DNA of 64,000 nt, from contig NZ_JAPHOV010000001.1 in the NCBI RefSeq assembly GCF_026191185.1, positions 546,001 through 610,000 of the forward strand, read 5' to 3'. Both the position numbers and the translations under genes were made by a program. The notes below the pieces were generated by a model that was not told the DNA's origin, did not search any database, and was given only the letters and a program-made list of their open reading frames with translations. The DNA is from Legionella sp. PATHC032 (GTDB lineage: Bacteria; Pseudomonadota; Gammaproteobacteria; Legionellales; Legionellaceae). This document shows, piece after piece, positions 17,847 through 25,156 of the stretch; position 1 is the stretch's first letter, and every line of letters begins with the position of its first letter.

Positions 17847-20009
17847 TTAGCCTAAAAGAGAACTAAGACCAATATAAGCAGCTCCTAGAAGTACTGCCGT
17901 GATCTTGCCTTGATTCTCTCTTATTGTTTGGAAAAAAGAAGGTCCTGTGTTTTTGGATACCAAAACATTATTGGTTCCTGAAACTTTCTGTGGCTCTTGT
18001 TCCTTAGACTGCTTGACCAAAAAAGGACAGCGATTATAAACCCGAGTCGATATACGATCGCGTACTTTTTCCTTATCAATCGCAGGTATATCTGCTTTAA
18101 TTATTGATTGAGTTTGTATATTTAACTTAATCGCTAAATGTGGACTAACATGGGCAATTAAAGGAGCAAGTCCTGCATTTATTCCTCGAGAATACTCCGG
18201 AGCCGCAGTCGTTAAAGGCAATTCTTGCAAGACATCTCCAATTTTGAATAATCTTTCTAATACCATGGTTAATTGTTCAAGTTCCCTTGAGCCAAGATTT
18301 TCCAAAACTTCTTGTGTGCTTAATCCAGGTTTGGATAATTTACACAAAAGAATATTCATAGAGTCTAAACCTAAACCGGTTTGCAGTTTTTGCACTAATT
18401 TTTTGCAATAAGCAAACTGAGCTCCTACAATTAATCTGTCATCTATCGTAGGTAGTTTTGCTGTTTCATCCATTAACTCGGTGAAGACTTTGTCAGTTTC
18501 TTCCTTACCTAAAACTTCTACTAGGAGAATGAATAATGCGCTATCCTTGGGATCTTTTTTAGCAAAAGCATCTGGTATTAATTGCTCTAAAATCATCTGT
18601 TCAGCAATCAGTTCTGCTGTTGAAACAATTGCTGCTACATGAGCAGCTGTATTGAAAGATGGTGTGACTAATGTGCCACTTATTTGAGAATCAATCATAT
18701 TCTCTCTTTTGGATAAAACAGGATTGTCATCGAACCCTCTAAATATAGGTTGTTCTGACTTATCTTTAATTCCAAAAGCATAAGCAATAGCCTTTAGATT
18801 ATTAATTGTTACAGGAAAGCTATTGGTAAAGCGAATCGGTAAGACACTTCGAATACTTTTAGGTTGACTCACTCTTAAATGTTGCACCATTTCATCTTGC
18901 AAAGCTCCAACAAGAAAGTCATCAATTAAAGAAGGATCTTTTTCTAGAGTCGATTGTAATCGGTTGTATGCAATCTGTAAGGAATTGTCTAACAAAGGAC
19001 GTGGATCGAAGTTGTATCTTTGTAAATAATCAAAAATAACATACATTGCGTTAAAAGCCTGATTTTGAGTGAATAACCCTAAACCACTTGAATTCATTAA
19101 ATTACCGGATTGAAGAATTTTTTGCTGGGTAGGGCGCTTTTCATAAAACCCACCTTCAGCTATGGCAGAAACACGAATAATATCTTCTGTAACTTCTTTC
19201 GGTAGAACTTCTCCTGTTTTTTTATGGATTATCCAGCCCATAGGAGCATATTTTTTATCCTCTTTATTGTTAGCAATTGCAAGTCCATTAGGTTCTTTAG
19301 TAAATTCTTGTTTATCATCTAAATAAATATCTAGTTTACTGATATCCGATTCTACTACTTCAAGGCCCACCTCTTCGAAAACCAGTGCAGGAGGTTTTCC
19401 CGAGATGCGTAATTGCTGATCTAATATTTCCTTTTCTTTTGAATTAAGTTGAGATGGACAATTTATATAAATAAAACCTTGTTTATTTAATTCATACTTC
19501 ATTGCGCGACCAACATTCCAAACAGGGGCGTGTATAATGTCCCATATTCCCTGTTCTCCGTAGGTGCTTTTTTGATTCACATGAACCAAGGGTTGTGCTA
19601 GTTCATTTAATACTTTTGATCGCCCTAAAGTTAGATGGCTGGCAAACTCAAGTACATCACCATTAATTCTACCGGAATTAGCACTTTCTTCTTTGAAAAA
19701 TAAGGTTTCCTCATCTCCACCTAGAGCTGGACGCTCAACTGGATTTTCGGAGTAATTGAATTTAGATACTTGTTGTAATAAACCCGCACGTTGCCCTTGA
19801 CCCAGATGAAAACGAATTACTAGTGCACCAATGTTCTTAAAACGCTCAGTAAATGCTTGTAAGGGAGTTAGTTCAGGGTTATCGACACTGTATTTATTAT
19901 TCTGAAAAGAAGAAGGCAAATATTGTGCACCGGTATAGGATAAGGTAACGCCTTTGTAGTTTCCTTTGTCCTTTTGAATTTGTTCGTAAATGGTTTCCTG
20001 GGTTTGCAT
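17847..20009 (-). CDS. ceg17: Candidate Dot/Icm effector, Ceg17-like
   Basis: 720 residues from the ATG at 20009. No known enzymatic domain is recognised. Most of the sequence is soluble and helical-looking; the last 18 residues (TAVLLGAAYIGLSSLLG) are hydrophobic, a possible C-terminal membrane anchor. An in-frame GTG at 20060 is rejected as the start because it falls inside the promoter defined by the PmrA-type repeat at 20064-20083. The Ceg set (co-regulated with effector-encoding genes) was defined by such sites in L. pneumophila; this gene fits the one I recall as ceg17/lpg0519. Function and translocation are inferred, not seen. Confidence 0.75.
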   Translation of the reverse strand: MQTQETIYEQIQKDKGNYKGVTLSYTGAQYLPSSFQNNKYSVDNPELTPLQAFTERFKNIGALVIRFHLGQGQRAGLLQQVSKFNYSENPVERPALGGDEETLFFKEESANSGRINGDVLEFASHLTLGRSKVLNELAQPLVHVNQKSTYGEQGIWDIIHAPVWNVGRAMKYELNKQGFIYINCPSQLNSKEKEILDQQLRISGKPPALVFEEVGLEVVESDISKLDIYLDDKQEFTKEPNGLAIANNKEDKKYAPMGWIIHKKTGEVLPKEVTEDIIRVSAIAEGGFYEKRPTQQKILQSGNLMNSSGLGLFTQNQAFNAMYVIFDYLQRYNFDPRPLLDNSLQIAYNRLQSTLEKDPSLIDDFLVGALQDEMVQHLRVSQPKSIRSVLPIRFTNSFPVTINNLKAIAYAFGIKDKSEQPIFRGFDDNPVLSKRENMIDSQISGTLVTPSFNTAAHVAAIVSTAELIAEQMILEQLIPDAFAKKDPKDSALFILLVEVLGKEETDKVFTELMDETAKLPTIDDRLIVGAQFAYCKKLVQKLQTGLGLDSMNILLCKLSKPGLSTQEVLENLGSRELEQLTMVLERLFKIGDVLQELPLTTAAPEYSRGINAGLAPLIAHVSPHLAIKLNIQTQSIIKADIPAIDKEKVRDRISTRVYNRCPFLVKQSKEQEPQKVSGTNNVLVSKNTGPSFFQTIRENQGKITAVLLGAAYIGLSSLLG

Positions 20010-20047
20010 AATTGTTCTCGCACTAAATGCATTATTTATTAACGAAG

Positions 20048-20083
20048 AGTATATTATCACTCCAAAATTAAGAAAAAATTAAG
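20048..20083 (-). promoter_or_regulatory. PmrA-type direct repeat and -10 element of the Ceg17-like gene
   Basis: On the minus strand two identical nonamers CTTAATTTT (20083-20075 and 20072-20064) are separated by two bases, an 11-bp period. This matches the known PmrA consensus in Legionella (tandem cTTAATatT with 2-bp spacing). Downstream, TATACT at 20053-20048 is a good -10. Transcription should then start near 20040, about 30 nt before the ATG. Confidence 0.75.
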
Positions 20084-20102
20084 CTGATTGAACAATTAAT
20101 AT

Positions 20103-20407
20103 TCGGCAAGGTGCGATCAAGGCGAACATTATTGGGGATTAGGATATGCTCCCGAGGTTTTGAATGCGCTTCTTAGTTGGAGGCAATCAAATATCAAGAT
20201 AAATTTTATTATTGCGTATGATCCAATCGACCATGATGCAGCACATCGTGTGATGGAAAATGCGGTATGGAATACTACAAAGATGGAGTTGAGCATGGAG
20301 TACAAGGTAAACTTTATCGAATTAAAAACAATAAACAAGCGTGCGATAGCGCGTTATTCACTGATTTTTTTCAATCAGATCCAGATGTTTGTGTATTAAA
20401 TTGGTAA
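20103..20407 (+). pseudogene. GNAT acetyltransferase remnant, 5' truncated and frameshifted
   Basis: Two frames together read as the C-terminal part of a GNAT acetyltransferase. Frame 1 gives HYWGLGYAPEVLNALLSW (the GNAT motif A region, W-G-x-G-Y-A) and AYDPIDHDAAHRVMEN. Shifting one frame at about 20259-20263 continues as CGMEYYKDGVEHGVQGKLYRI and onward to a stop at 20405-20407. The expected junction RVME-x-CGM is typical for GNATs. The first half of the gene is missing; the fragment begins close to the Ceg17-like promoter. The 3' end overlaps the convergent gene by 50 bp. Confidence 0.65.
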
Positions 20408-20825
20408 TAACATCAATTGAAAAGTTAGGGCAATACCGGGGATATGTCCTATTTAAACCACCAGAATGCTTCTCTAAAAGTTGAAGGTCATATTCCAACA
20501 TATCTTCTATATCGAAAATGTCTTTATTCCATCTGTCTTCATTATGAACCCCGAAACCTCCATCAAAAAGCGACCCATTAGGTAATCGGATTAAGATATG
20601 CCAGCATTCATCAGAGTTTTTCACCATAATAAATGCAATATTTACTTTTTCAGTAAATTTTTGATTCCAAATCTTGTAAAAAGCATTGGCAAATGGACCA
20701 CAAGGGCCTGAGTGAATTGCAGGCTCACCAAAATTGTCACCAGCAATGGTGACGTATCCATAGAGTTTATTTATTTCCTTAGATAAGCTATTTAGGGTAT
20801 TAAGAACATTATTTTCGGCATTCAT
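20358..20825 (-). CDS. Hypothetical protein with possible Cys-His-Asp triad
   Basis: 155 residues from ATG 20825, which overlaps the end of the upstream methyltransferase gene by 17 bp; AGG lies 9 nt upstream. No family recognised. It has a conserved-looking GPCGPFANAFYKIW segment (Cys at about residue 43), followed by CWHILIRLPNGSLFDGGFG (His at about 74, Asp at about 85), an order and spacing seen in papain-like and transglutaminase-like cysteine enzymes. That reading is inference. It is the last gene of the minus-strand block that starts at 23600. Confidence 0.6.
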   Translation of the reverse strand: MNAENNVLNTLNSLSKEINKLYGYVTIAGDNFGEPAIHSGPCGPFANAFYKIWNQKFTEKVNIAFIMVKNSDECWHILIRLPNGSLFDGGFGVHNEDRWNKDIFDIEDMLEYDLQLLEKHSGGLNRTYPRYCPNFSIDVITNLIHKHLDLIEKNQ

Positions 20826-21567
20826 AAACAATTGCCTCATCCTGCGCATCTGGGGTTGCAGTACTATCAAATGCTTTAATCAAACAGACATTTTTAAAAC
20901 CACAACTTTTAAGAATTCCTGTTAACTCCTGCGGGTCGTAAATTCTTACCCTCAATTCTTCAACCTCCGTATGAATTATACTATTGTTGTGAACGAGTTC
21001 ATATTTACCGATAGAATGACAAACCTGCTCCTTCATGGTCGCTAATTGACTGAGCATAATCATCTGACCATTGGGCTTATGCCAAACGGAGCCTTTCCAG
21101 ACATCAAGTTGTGGTACCGCTTTAAGTGTTTCGCCCTCAAACAATAAAATACCCTCTTCGCTTAGGTGATTATAAAATGTTTGAAGAGCTAATCTTACCA
21201 TTGCAGGATCGATAATCAAGCCAAAGGAACCGCTTGGTATAAAAATCAAATTGTATTTTTCTGGCCTCGTCAAATTTTCAACAAAACCTCTCCATACTGT
21301 TGGTTTGAGATTTTTAGCTTTGGCTTTAATATTGAGAGCTGCAAGCATATAGTCGCTTGCATCAAAGCCATGCACTTCGAATCCTTCTTCAAGTAATGGA
21401 AGTAAAAAACGACCGGTACCACACATTGGCTCTAAAATAGGACCTTTCACATTCATTACATAACTGCGATAAAATGCATAAGCATCTTCAGGAGGCTTCG
21501 GTTTGCTTAAGTCATAGACCTCAGTACACAAGCTAAGATAAGTATCCAGGTTTTTTAGTTTTGTCAT
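20809..21567 (-). CDS. Class I SAM-dependent methyltransferase
   Basis: 252 residues. Motif I is ILEPMCGTGRFLLPLLEEG (about residues 45-63), motif II ends in VHGFDASDYML, and a post-motif segment YNLIFIPSGSFGLI gives the motif-IV beta strand. Overlaps the P-loop kinase gene by 35 bp at its start and the next gene by 17 bp at its end, so it is within an operon. ATG 21567 is preferred to the in-frame TTG at 21579. Small-molecule methylation is likely from the fold; the substrate is unknown. Confidence 0.8.
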   Translation of the reverse strand: MTKLKNLDTYLSLCTEVYDLSKPKPPEDAYAFYRSYVMNVKGPILEPMCGTGRFLLPLLEEGFEVHGFDASDYMLAALNIKAKAKNLKPTVWRGFVENLTRPEKYNLIFIPSGSFGLIIDPAMVRLALQTFYNHLSEEGILLFEGETLKAVPQLDVWKGSVWHKPNGQMIMLSQLATMKEQVCHSIGKYELVHNNSIIHTEVEELRVRIYDPQELTGILKSCGFKNVCLIKAFDSTATPDAQDEAIVYECRK

Positions 21568-22141
21568 CTTTTTTACCAATTAAAAAATTTTTGATTATTT
21601 GAATTTGCACTTCGGTACTTAAGAGACCGTCGATTACTATAGTGGCATTTTGTTTCAGTTCATCATCAAAAAACAAAGGTCTTGAATGATTTAAATAAAA
21701 ACTGATTTCTTCAAGAAGATTTTCTTTAGTTTGTAATTTATCCTTAAAATCCCTCAAAACGCGACGGCACAATGAAATATCAAGTGGCACCTCAATATGA
21801 ACACAGGTATCAATATATTCACCTGTTTGTACGTGAGGTTTCCCTAAAGGAGCATCAAAAATTATGTATTCCGTGGGGTTGAGCAAAGTGCGTAAGACTG
21901 GATGAATAACTTCTCTTTTTGCTTTAAGCTCTGCCAAAACCTTTGCGAGGTCTTTCCTTTGAAATTCACTGTAATTACAACCCTTATGATACCACTCGAT
22001 ATAATCTTCGGGTTCTAAAGAGATGTCATCAAAGTCATCCCATGAAATAAGAGTTGCTTTTAAATTCAGGGACAATGCTTTTGCCAAAGTGGATTTTCCA
22101 GTGCCTGTTATACCACTAATGCCAATAATATGAGGAGTCAT
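21533..22141 (-). CDS. P-loop nucleoside/uridine-kinase-like protein
   Basis: 202 residues. Walker A GITGTGKST is at about residues 9-17, followed by a kinase-type ISWDDFDD acidic segment near 33-40 and a FDAPLGKPH loop. The fold resembles uridine kinase/phosphoribulokinase family enzymes. Its first codon overlaps the stop of the GNAT gene by four bases (ATGA), showing translational coupling. Substrate unknown. Confidence 0.75.
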   Translation of the reverse strand: MTPHIIGISGITGTGKSTLAKALSLNLKATLISWDDFDDISLEPEDYIEWYHKGCNYSEFQRKDLAKVLAELKAKREVIHPVLRTLLNPTEYIIFDAPLGKPHVQTGEYIDTCVHIEVPLDISLCRRVLRDFKDKLQTKENLLEEISFYLNHSRPLFFDDELKQNATIVIDGLLSTEVQIQIIKNFLIGKKDDKTKKPGYLS

Positions 22142-22605
22142 AACAATATCTCCATCACAGTGACTGGATGTCCTTTAAATTTGTCCATGCCGATTATGGC
22201 CCAACCAAGACGGGAGTAATAATTAGGAATGGTTGGGTCAAAGGCAAAAAGATGCAGCTTATTAAAACCTAAATCCCTGGCTTTATTTTTTGTGGTGTCA
22301 ATTAGCCTATTTCCAATACCTTGTTTCTGATAGGCAGGGTTAACCACAAGCGAGCCAAGCCATGGGGTTATGTCAGGCCTGATGCCATCATTTTCACGTA
22401 AAGAGCACATCCCAACGGGTTTCCCAGCATCAAGTGCAATAAACGTAATGGGTAGTTTGTCAGCATTTAGGTGTTCACTGAACCGTTGAATCACTTGTTC
22501 GACCGGGATCTCAGGAACCCAGATTTTTCCAAGCACTTCATGCCATATTTTTGCACATCCGGGGATAGTGTCTGGATAATTTTTTAGAAGGTCTATGGTG
22601 ATCAT
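22138..22605 (-). CDS. GNAT family N-acetyltransferase
   Basis: 155 residues, one GNAT domain. The acetyl-CoA loop is seen in LVVNPAYQKQGIGNRL (about residues 86-101) and the C-terminal beta strand in NYYSRLGWAIIG. Coupled by a 4-bp ATGA overlap to both the gene before (22602) and after (22141). Target unknown; antibiotic or small-molecule acetylation is possible but not shown. Confidence 0.85.
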   Translation of the reverse strand: MITIDLLKNYPDTIPGCAKIWHEVLGKIWVPEIPVEQVIQRFSEHLNADKLPITFIALDAGKPVGMCSLRENDGIRPDITPWLGSLVVNPAYQKQGIGNRLIDTTKNKARDLGFNKLHLFAFDPTIPNYYSRLGWAIIGMDKFKGHPVTVMEILL

Positions 22606-23600
22606 GCTTTGCTTACATTGATGAGTTCAGGCATTAAACTTTTGAGGCGTATAATAGTAGGTAATACTTGTATTACTTGCTCCATTCCAATTTTTTGTTG
22701 TTCTGGATTGTGTTGGTTTGCAGCCCGTTGGATGTTATAGACCATCCAATTAATCCAATTACCTAAAACACCAAAAAAAGCGGCTTCAACTATGTTTATA
22801 TCAATTATCCCGCCAGCTTCTTTGTATGCTATTATCATTTTACCAAATAAATTTTTATCAAGTTGTGTAGTAATCCCAGACCAATCTAATGCTGCGTTCA
22901 CAATTTCATAGGTAGGGTTAAGCTTGCGAGCGGATTCCCAGTCAATGAGTATAGGATTTTTTGAGCAATCCCATAAGACATTTTTTTGATCCAAGTCGCC
23001 GTGGCTAATTACTGTATGATCGTTTAACATTAAAATTGCGTCATGATAATTTGTATTAATTTCCAATATTGTTACTGAACTTTCCATCAAGGATGAAGCG
23101 ATAGCGGGATTCTTTTTTTTGGCTAAGTCTATTAGCGCTATAATCTTATCATTTTTATGAATATCAAATTCTGCTTCGTCAATTTCTTTAAACTGCACAT
23201 CGATCTGATGCATCTTAGATAAAATACGAGCAATTTCCAAAGATTGAGATGCGCTTACAGCATCCTTATCAAGGGTTTTTGCATTGACCCATGGGTAGAC
23301 TAGAAAACCAGTCTCATTAATTATAAAAAGATGTTTATCTGATTTTTCAATGGCATTAACAGCAGGAATACCAAGTGCGACAAAAACTGAGGCAATGTTT
23401 TCACTCAATTCGTAATTTCTAATAACACGATGATCTGTAAGATTAATGTCTTTTGATAATTGTTTAATCGCAAAAGATCCTTTGTCGGTATTTAGCCGCC
23501 ACATGATGTGAAGTAAACCGCCATGTACTCTTTGGGGCTCTTGTATAGGATCACCCAAATTGAAGTGTTGGCATAGACGCTTGATATGATTTTGGTTCAT
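22602..23600 (-). CDS. Phosphotransferase of the APH/choline kinase fold
   Basis: 332 residues. The Brenner motif is HGDLDQKNVLWD (catalytic Asp at about 200) and the metal-binding DFG equivalent is ILIDWESARK. A basic-lysine segment FAIKQL lies in the N-lobe. ATG 23600 is preferred to the TTG two codons earlier. It begins 27 bp 3' of the tRNA-Pro gene. It is not the spectinomycin kinase APH(9)-Ia known from Legionella, whose sequence differs. Substrate unknown. Confidence 0.8.
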   Translation of the reverse strand: MNQNHIKRLCQHFNLGDPIQEPQRVHGGLLHIMWRLNTDKGSFAIKQLSKDINLTDHRVIRNYELSENIASVFVALGIPAVNAIEKSDKHLFIINETGFLVYPWVNAKTLDKDAVSASQSLEIARILSKMHQIDVQFKEIDEAEFDIHKNDKIIALIDLAKKKNPAIASSLMESSVTILEINTNYHDAILMLNDHTVISHGDLDQKNVLWDCSKNPILIDWESARKLNPTYEIVNAALDWSGITTQLDKNLFGKMIIAYKEAGGIIDINIVEAAFFGVLGNWINWMVYNIQRAANQHNPEQQKIGMEQVIQVLPTIIRLKSLMPELINVSKA

Positions 23601-23626
23601 GGCCAATTCTAATTCTTTGATTTTAT

Positions 23627-23703
23627 TGGTCGGAGTGACAGGAATTGAACCTGCGACCCCTGCCTCCCGAAGGCAGTGCTCTACCAGTCTGAGCTACACT
23701 CCG
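23627..23703 (-). tRNA. tRNA-Pro (CGG)
   Basis: 77 nt on the minus strand with encoded CCA. Acceptor arms CGGAGTG and CACTCCG pair fully; D arm AGCTCAG; anticodon stem CTGCC/GGCAG with loop TTCGGGA giving anticodon CGG (codon CCG); T arm GCAGGTTCAATTCCTGT. Cloverleaf is complete. Its 3' end faces the accessory operon. Confidence 0.96.
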
Positions 23704-24004
23704 CTTTTGTTTGAAGTTACATTCAATTAATCTGATATTTTAGAAAGTATACGAGTTATTTTACTTGAAGTTAATTTATCCGTCGATTGATTGTTGATTT
23801 GAGCACTTTATATACCTCAAACACTTCTTAGCATATCCATATGAAACGATATAAACACAAATTATTATGAAAAATTGGGTGTCTATATCTATGCTGTGTA
23901 TTGATTTTACGGCTTTTTTACCTTTTCTTAAGCTCTGTTTAATGTTCTATTGTCAATTTTGGGCTAATATAACAGTAATATCCTTATTACCCGGGTAAAT
24001 ATAA
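23704..24004. other. 301-bp intergenic region between tRNA-Pro and an orphan gene
   Basis: Divergent region that must hold promoters for the tRNA and the orphan gene. I see no repeat, RNA gene or attachment-site duplicate of the tRNA end. Confidence 0.5.
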
Positions 24005-24631
24005 ATGGCAGACGGCGATATCGAAATCAAAGCAGGTTTTGCAGAAACTGATCTAGACGATCGCAAATTGACAATGATAGATGATTTGAATAATCCATTA
24101 GCCATAGTGGAGCGAGTCTATCTAATATGGTGGCATTGGGCAGATTTTCATCTTCATGTTATTTCTCCGCATATTGATACTATTACTCCTGCGATAGTCA
24201 TCGAACCCGAACTGATACCTGGTTCTAATGATCATGAATTTGTTTATCCTATTCATGATAGTGGCTCTAAATTATCTACATCCAAAAGCCAGGATATGTT
24301 TAGTGCGGGTATGTCCATGTGCAAACTTTTCTATACTATTGAAAAAATGGTCCATATACTGGTAGATCGCTTAAAATCTGGTGGAGTAAGTATGGAGGCA
24401 GAAGTTCAGATAGCTTTTTCTGGCCATGAAATAGCACAGAGGAAAGCTTTTGAGTCGATTATTAATTTACCTTATAACGTTGTTGTGACTAATTTTGATC
24501 CCGGAATATGGGGTGAAAAATATTTACAAAATGTGAAGCGGCTGGCGGATAGGGGTTATGGTTATCCTCCTGAATCCCCAAGAAAAAATTATATGCATCC
24601 GGTATCTTCTGGAACTACTGCACGAAAATAA
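24005..24631 (+). CDS. Hypothetical protein, no recognised family
   Basis: 208 residues, soluble, no signal peptide or membrane span. Notable features are an aromatic stretch (RVYLIWWHWADFHLHV, about residues 37-52) and a Pro/Arg-rich tail. GGTAAATATAA precedes the ATG, a weak RBS. It is monocistronic, convergent with the RDD gene 30 bp on. I do not recognise it; a Legionella-restricted protein is likely. Confidence 0.65.
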   Translation: MADGDIEIKAGFAETDLDDRKLTMIDDLNNPLAIVERVYLIWWHWADFHLHVISPHIDTITPAIVIEPELIPGSNDHEFVYPIHDSGSKLSTSKSQDMFSAGMSMCKLFYTIEKMVHILVDRLKSGGVSMEAEVQIAFSGHEIAQRKAFESIINLPYNVVVTNFDPGIWGEKYLQNVKRLADRGYGYPPESPRKNYMHPVSSGTTARK

Positions 24632-24660
24632 ATAATTAGCGAGAATGGCTCAACACTGTT

Positions 24661-25038
24661 TTAAACTTTTTTAAAACCAGTTTGGGTCCATTGATGCAAA
24701 AGCGTATAATTGCCTTTTAAGCAAAAAGGGGCTATTAAAGTGGCAGGAATAAAATAAAAAAATCGGGCGATAATTTGTTGTCTTGATAGTTTTTTACCAG
24801 AGTCAGTTGTCAGTTTAAATCTCCAGGCTTTCATACCTATAGTTTGTCCACCAAATCGAATAGAACCATAATAATAAACAAAAATGATACTGAATAATGA
24901 AAATTGATACCAATGGGTAGCAGGAGGAATGGCTTGTCCATGAGTTAATAAGAGCAGGGCAGAGGTGTATGCAAAAAATAAAATGGATAGGATGATTAAA
25001 TCATAAATCATTGCCCCCATATATTTGATGAAAAACAT
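24661..25038 (-). CDS. RDD family membrane protein
   Basis: 125 residues with three predicted transmembrane segments (residues about 10-32, 45-62 and 88-106). The RDD motif zone is YGSIRFGGQTIGMKAWRFKL, where the conserved G-Q-T-x-G-M-K block of RDD proteins is present. Some members are ion or small-molecule transporters; the role here is unknown. RBS AGGATAAG lies 11 nt upstream. Confidence 0.8.
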   Translation of the reverse strand: MFFIKYMGAMIYDLIILSILFFAYTSALLLLTHGQAIPPATHWYQFSLFSIIFVYYYGSIRFGGQTIGMKAWRFKLTTDSGKKLSRQQIIARFFYFIPATLIAPFCLKGNYTLLHQWTQTGFKKV

Positions 25039-25156
25039 AATTAATACTTATCCTATATTGATTTAAATTATTAGTTTTTGGAATATTAACCATTTAGGAA
25101 AACACATTCTAAATTTTTTGTTGCTCAAATAGAAGATTGTATAAATTGTTGCGCAA

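Noticed and set aside
20010..20060. In-frame GTG at 20060 as the start of the Ceg17-like gene
   Set aside because: It lies just beside the PmrA-type repeat and upstream of the -10 at 20053-20048, so it is unlikely to be in the transcript; ATG at 20009 fits better.
22602..23600. Spectinomycin kinase APH(9)-Ia
   Set aside because: APH(9)-Ia is known from Legionella, but the sequence here shares only the general APH fold as far as I can judge.
20100..23630. Integrated element ends (att sites) of the tRNA-Pro cassette
   Set aside because: I looked for a second copy of the tRNA 3' end sequence (CGGAGTGACAGGAATTGAA) between 20000 and 23600 and saw none; no integrase gene is present.
23631..23703. 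tRNA-Pro gene ending without CCA
   Set aside because: The bases after the acceptor stem on the minus strand read A-CCA, so CCA is encoded and the gene is 23627-23703.
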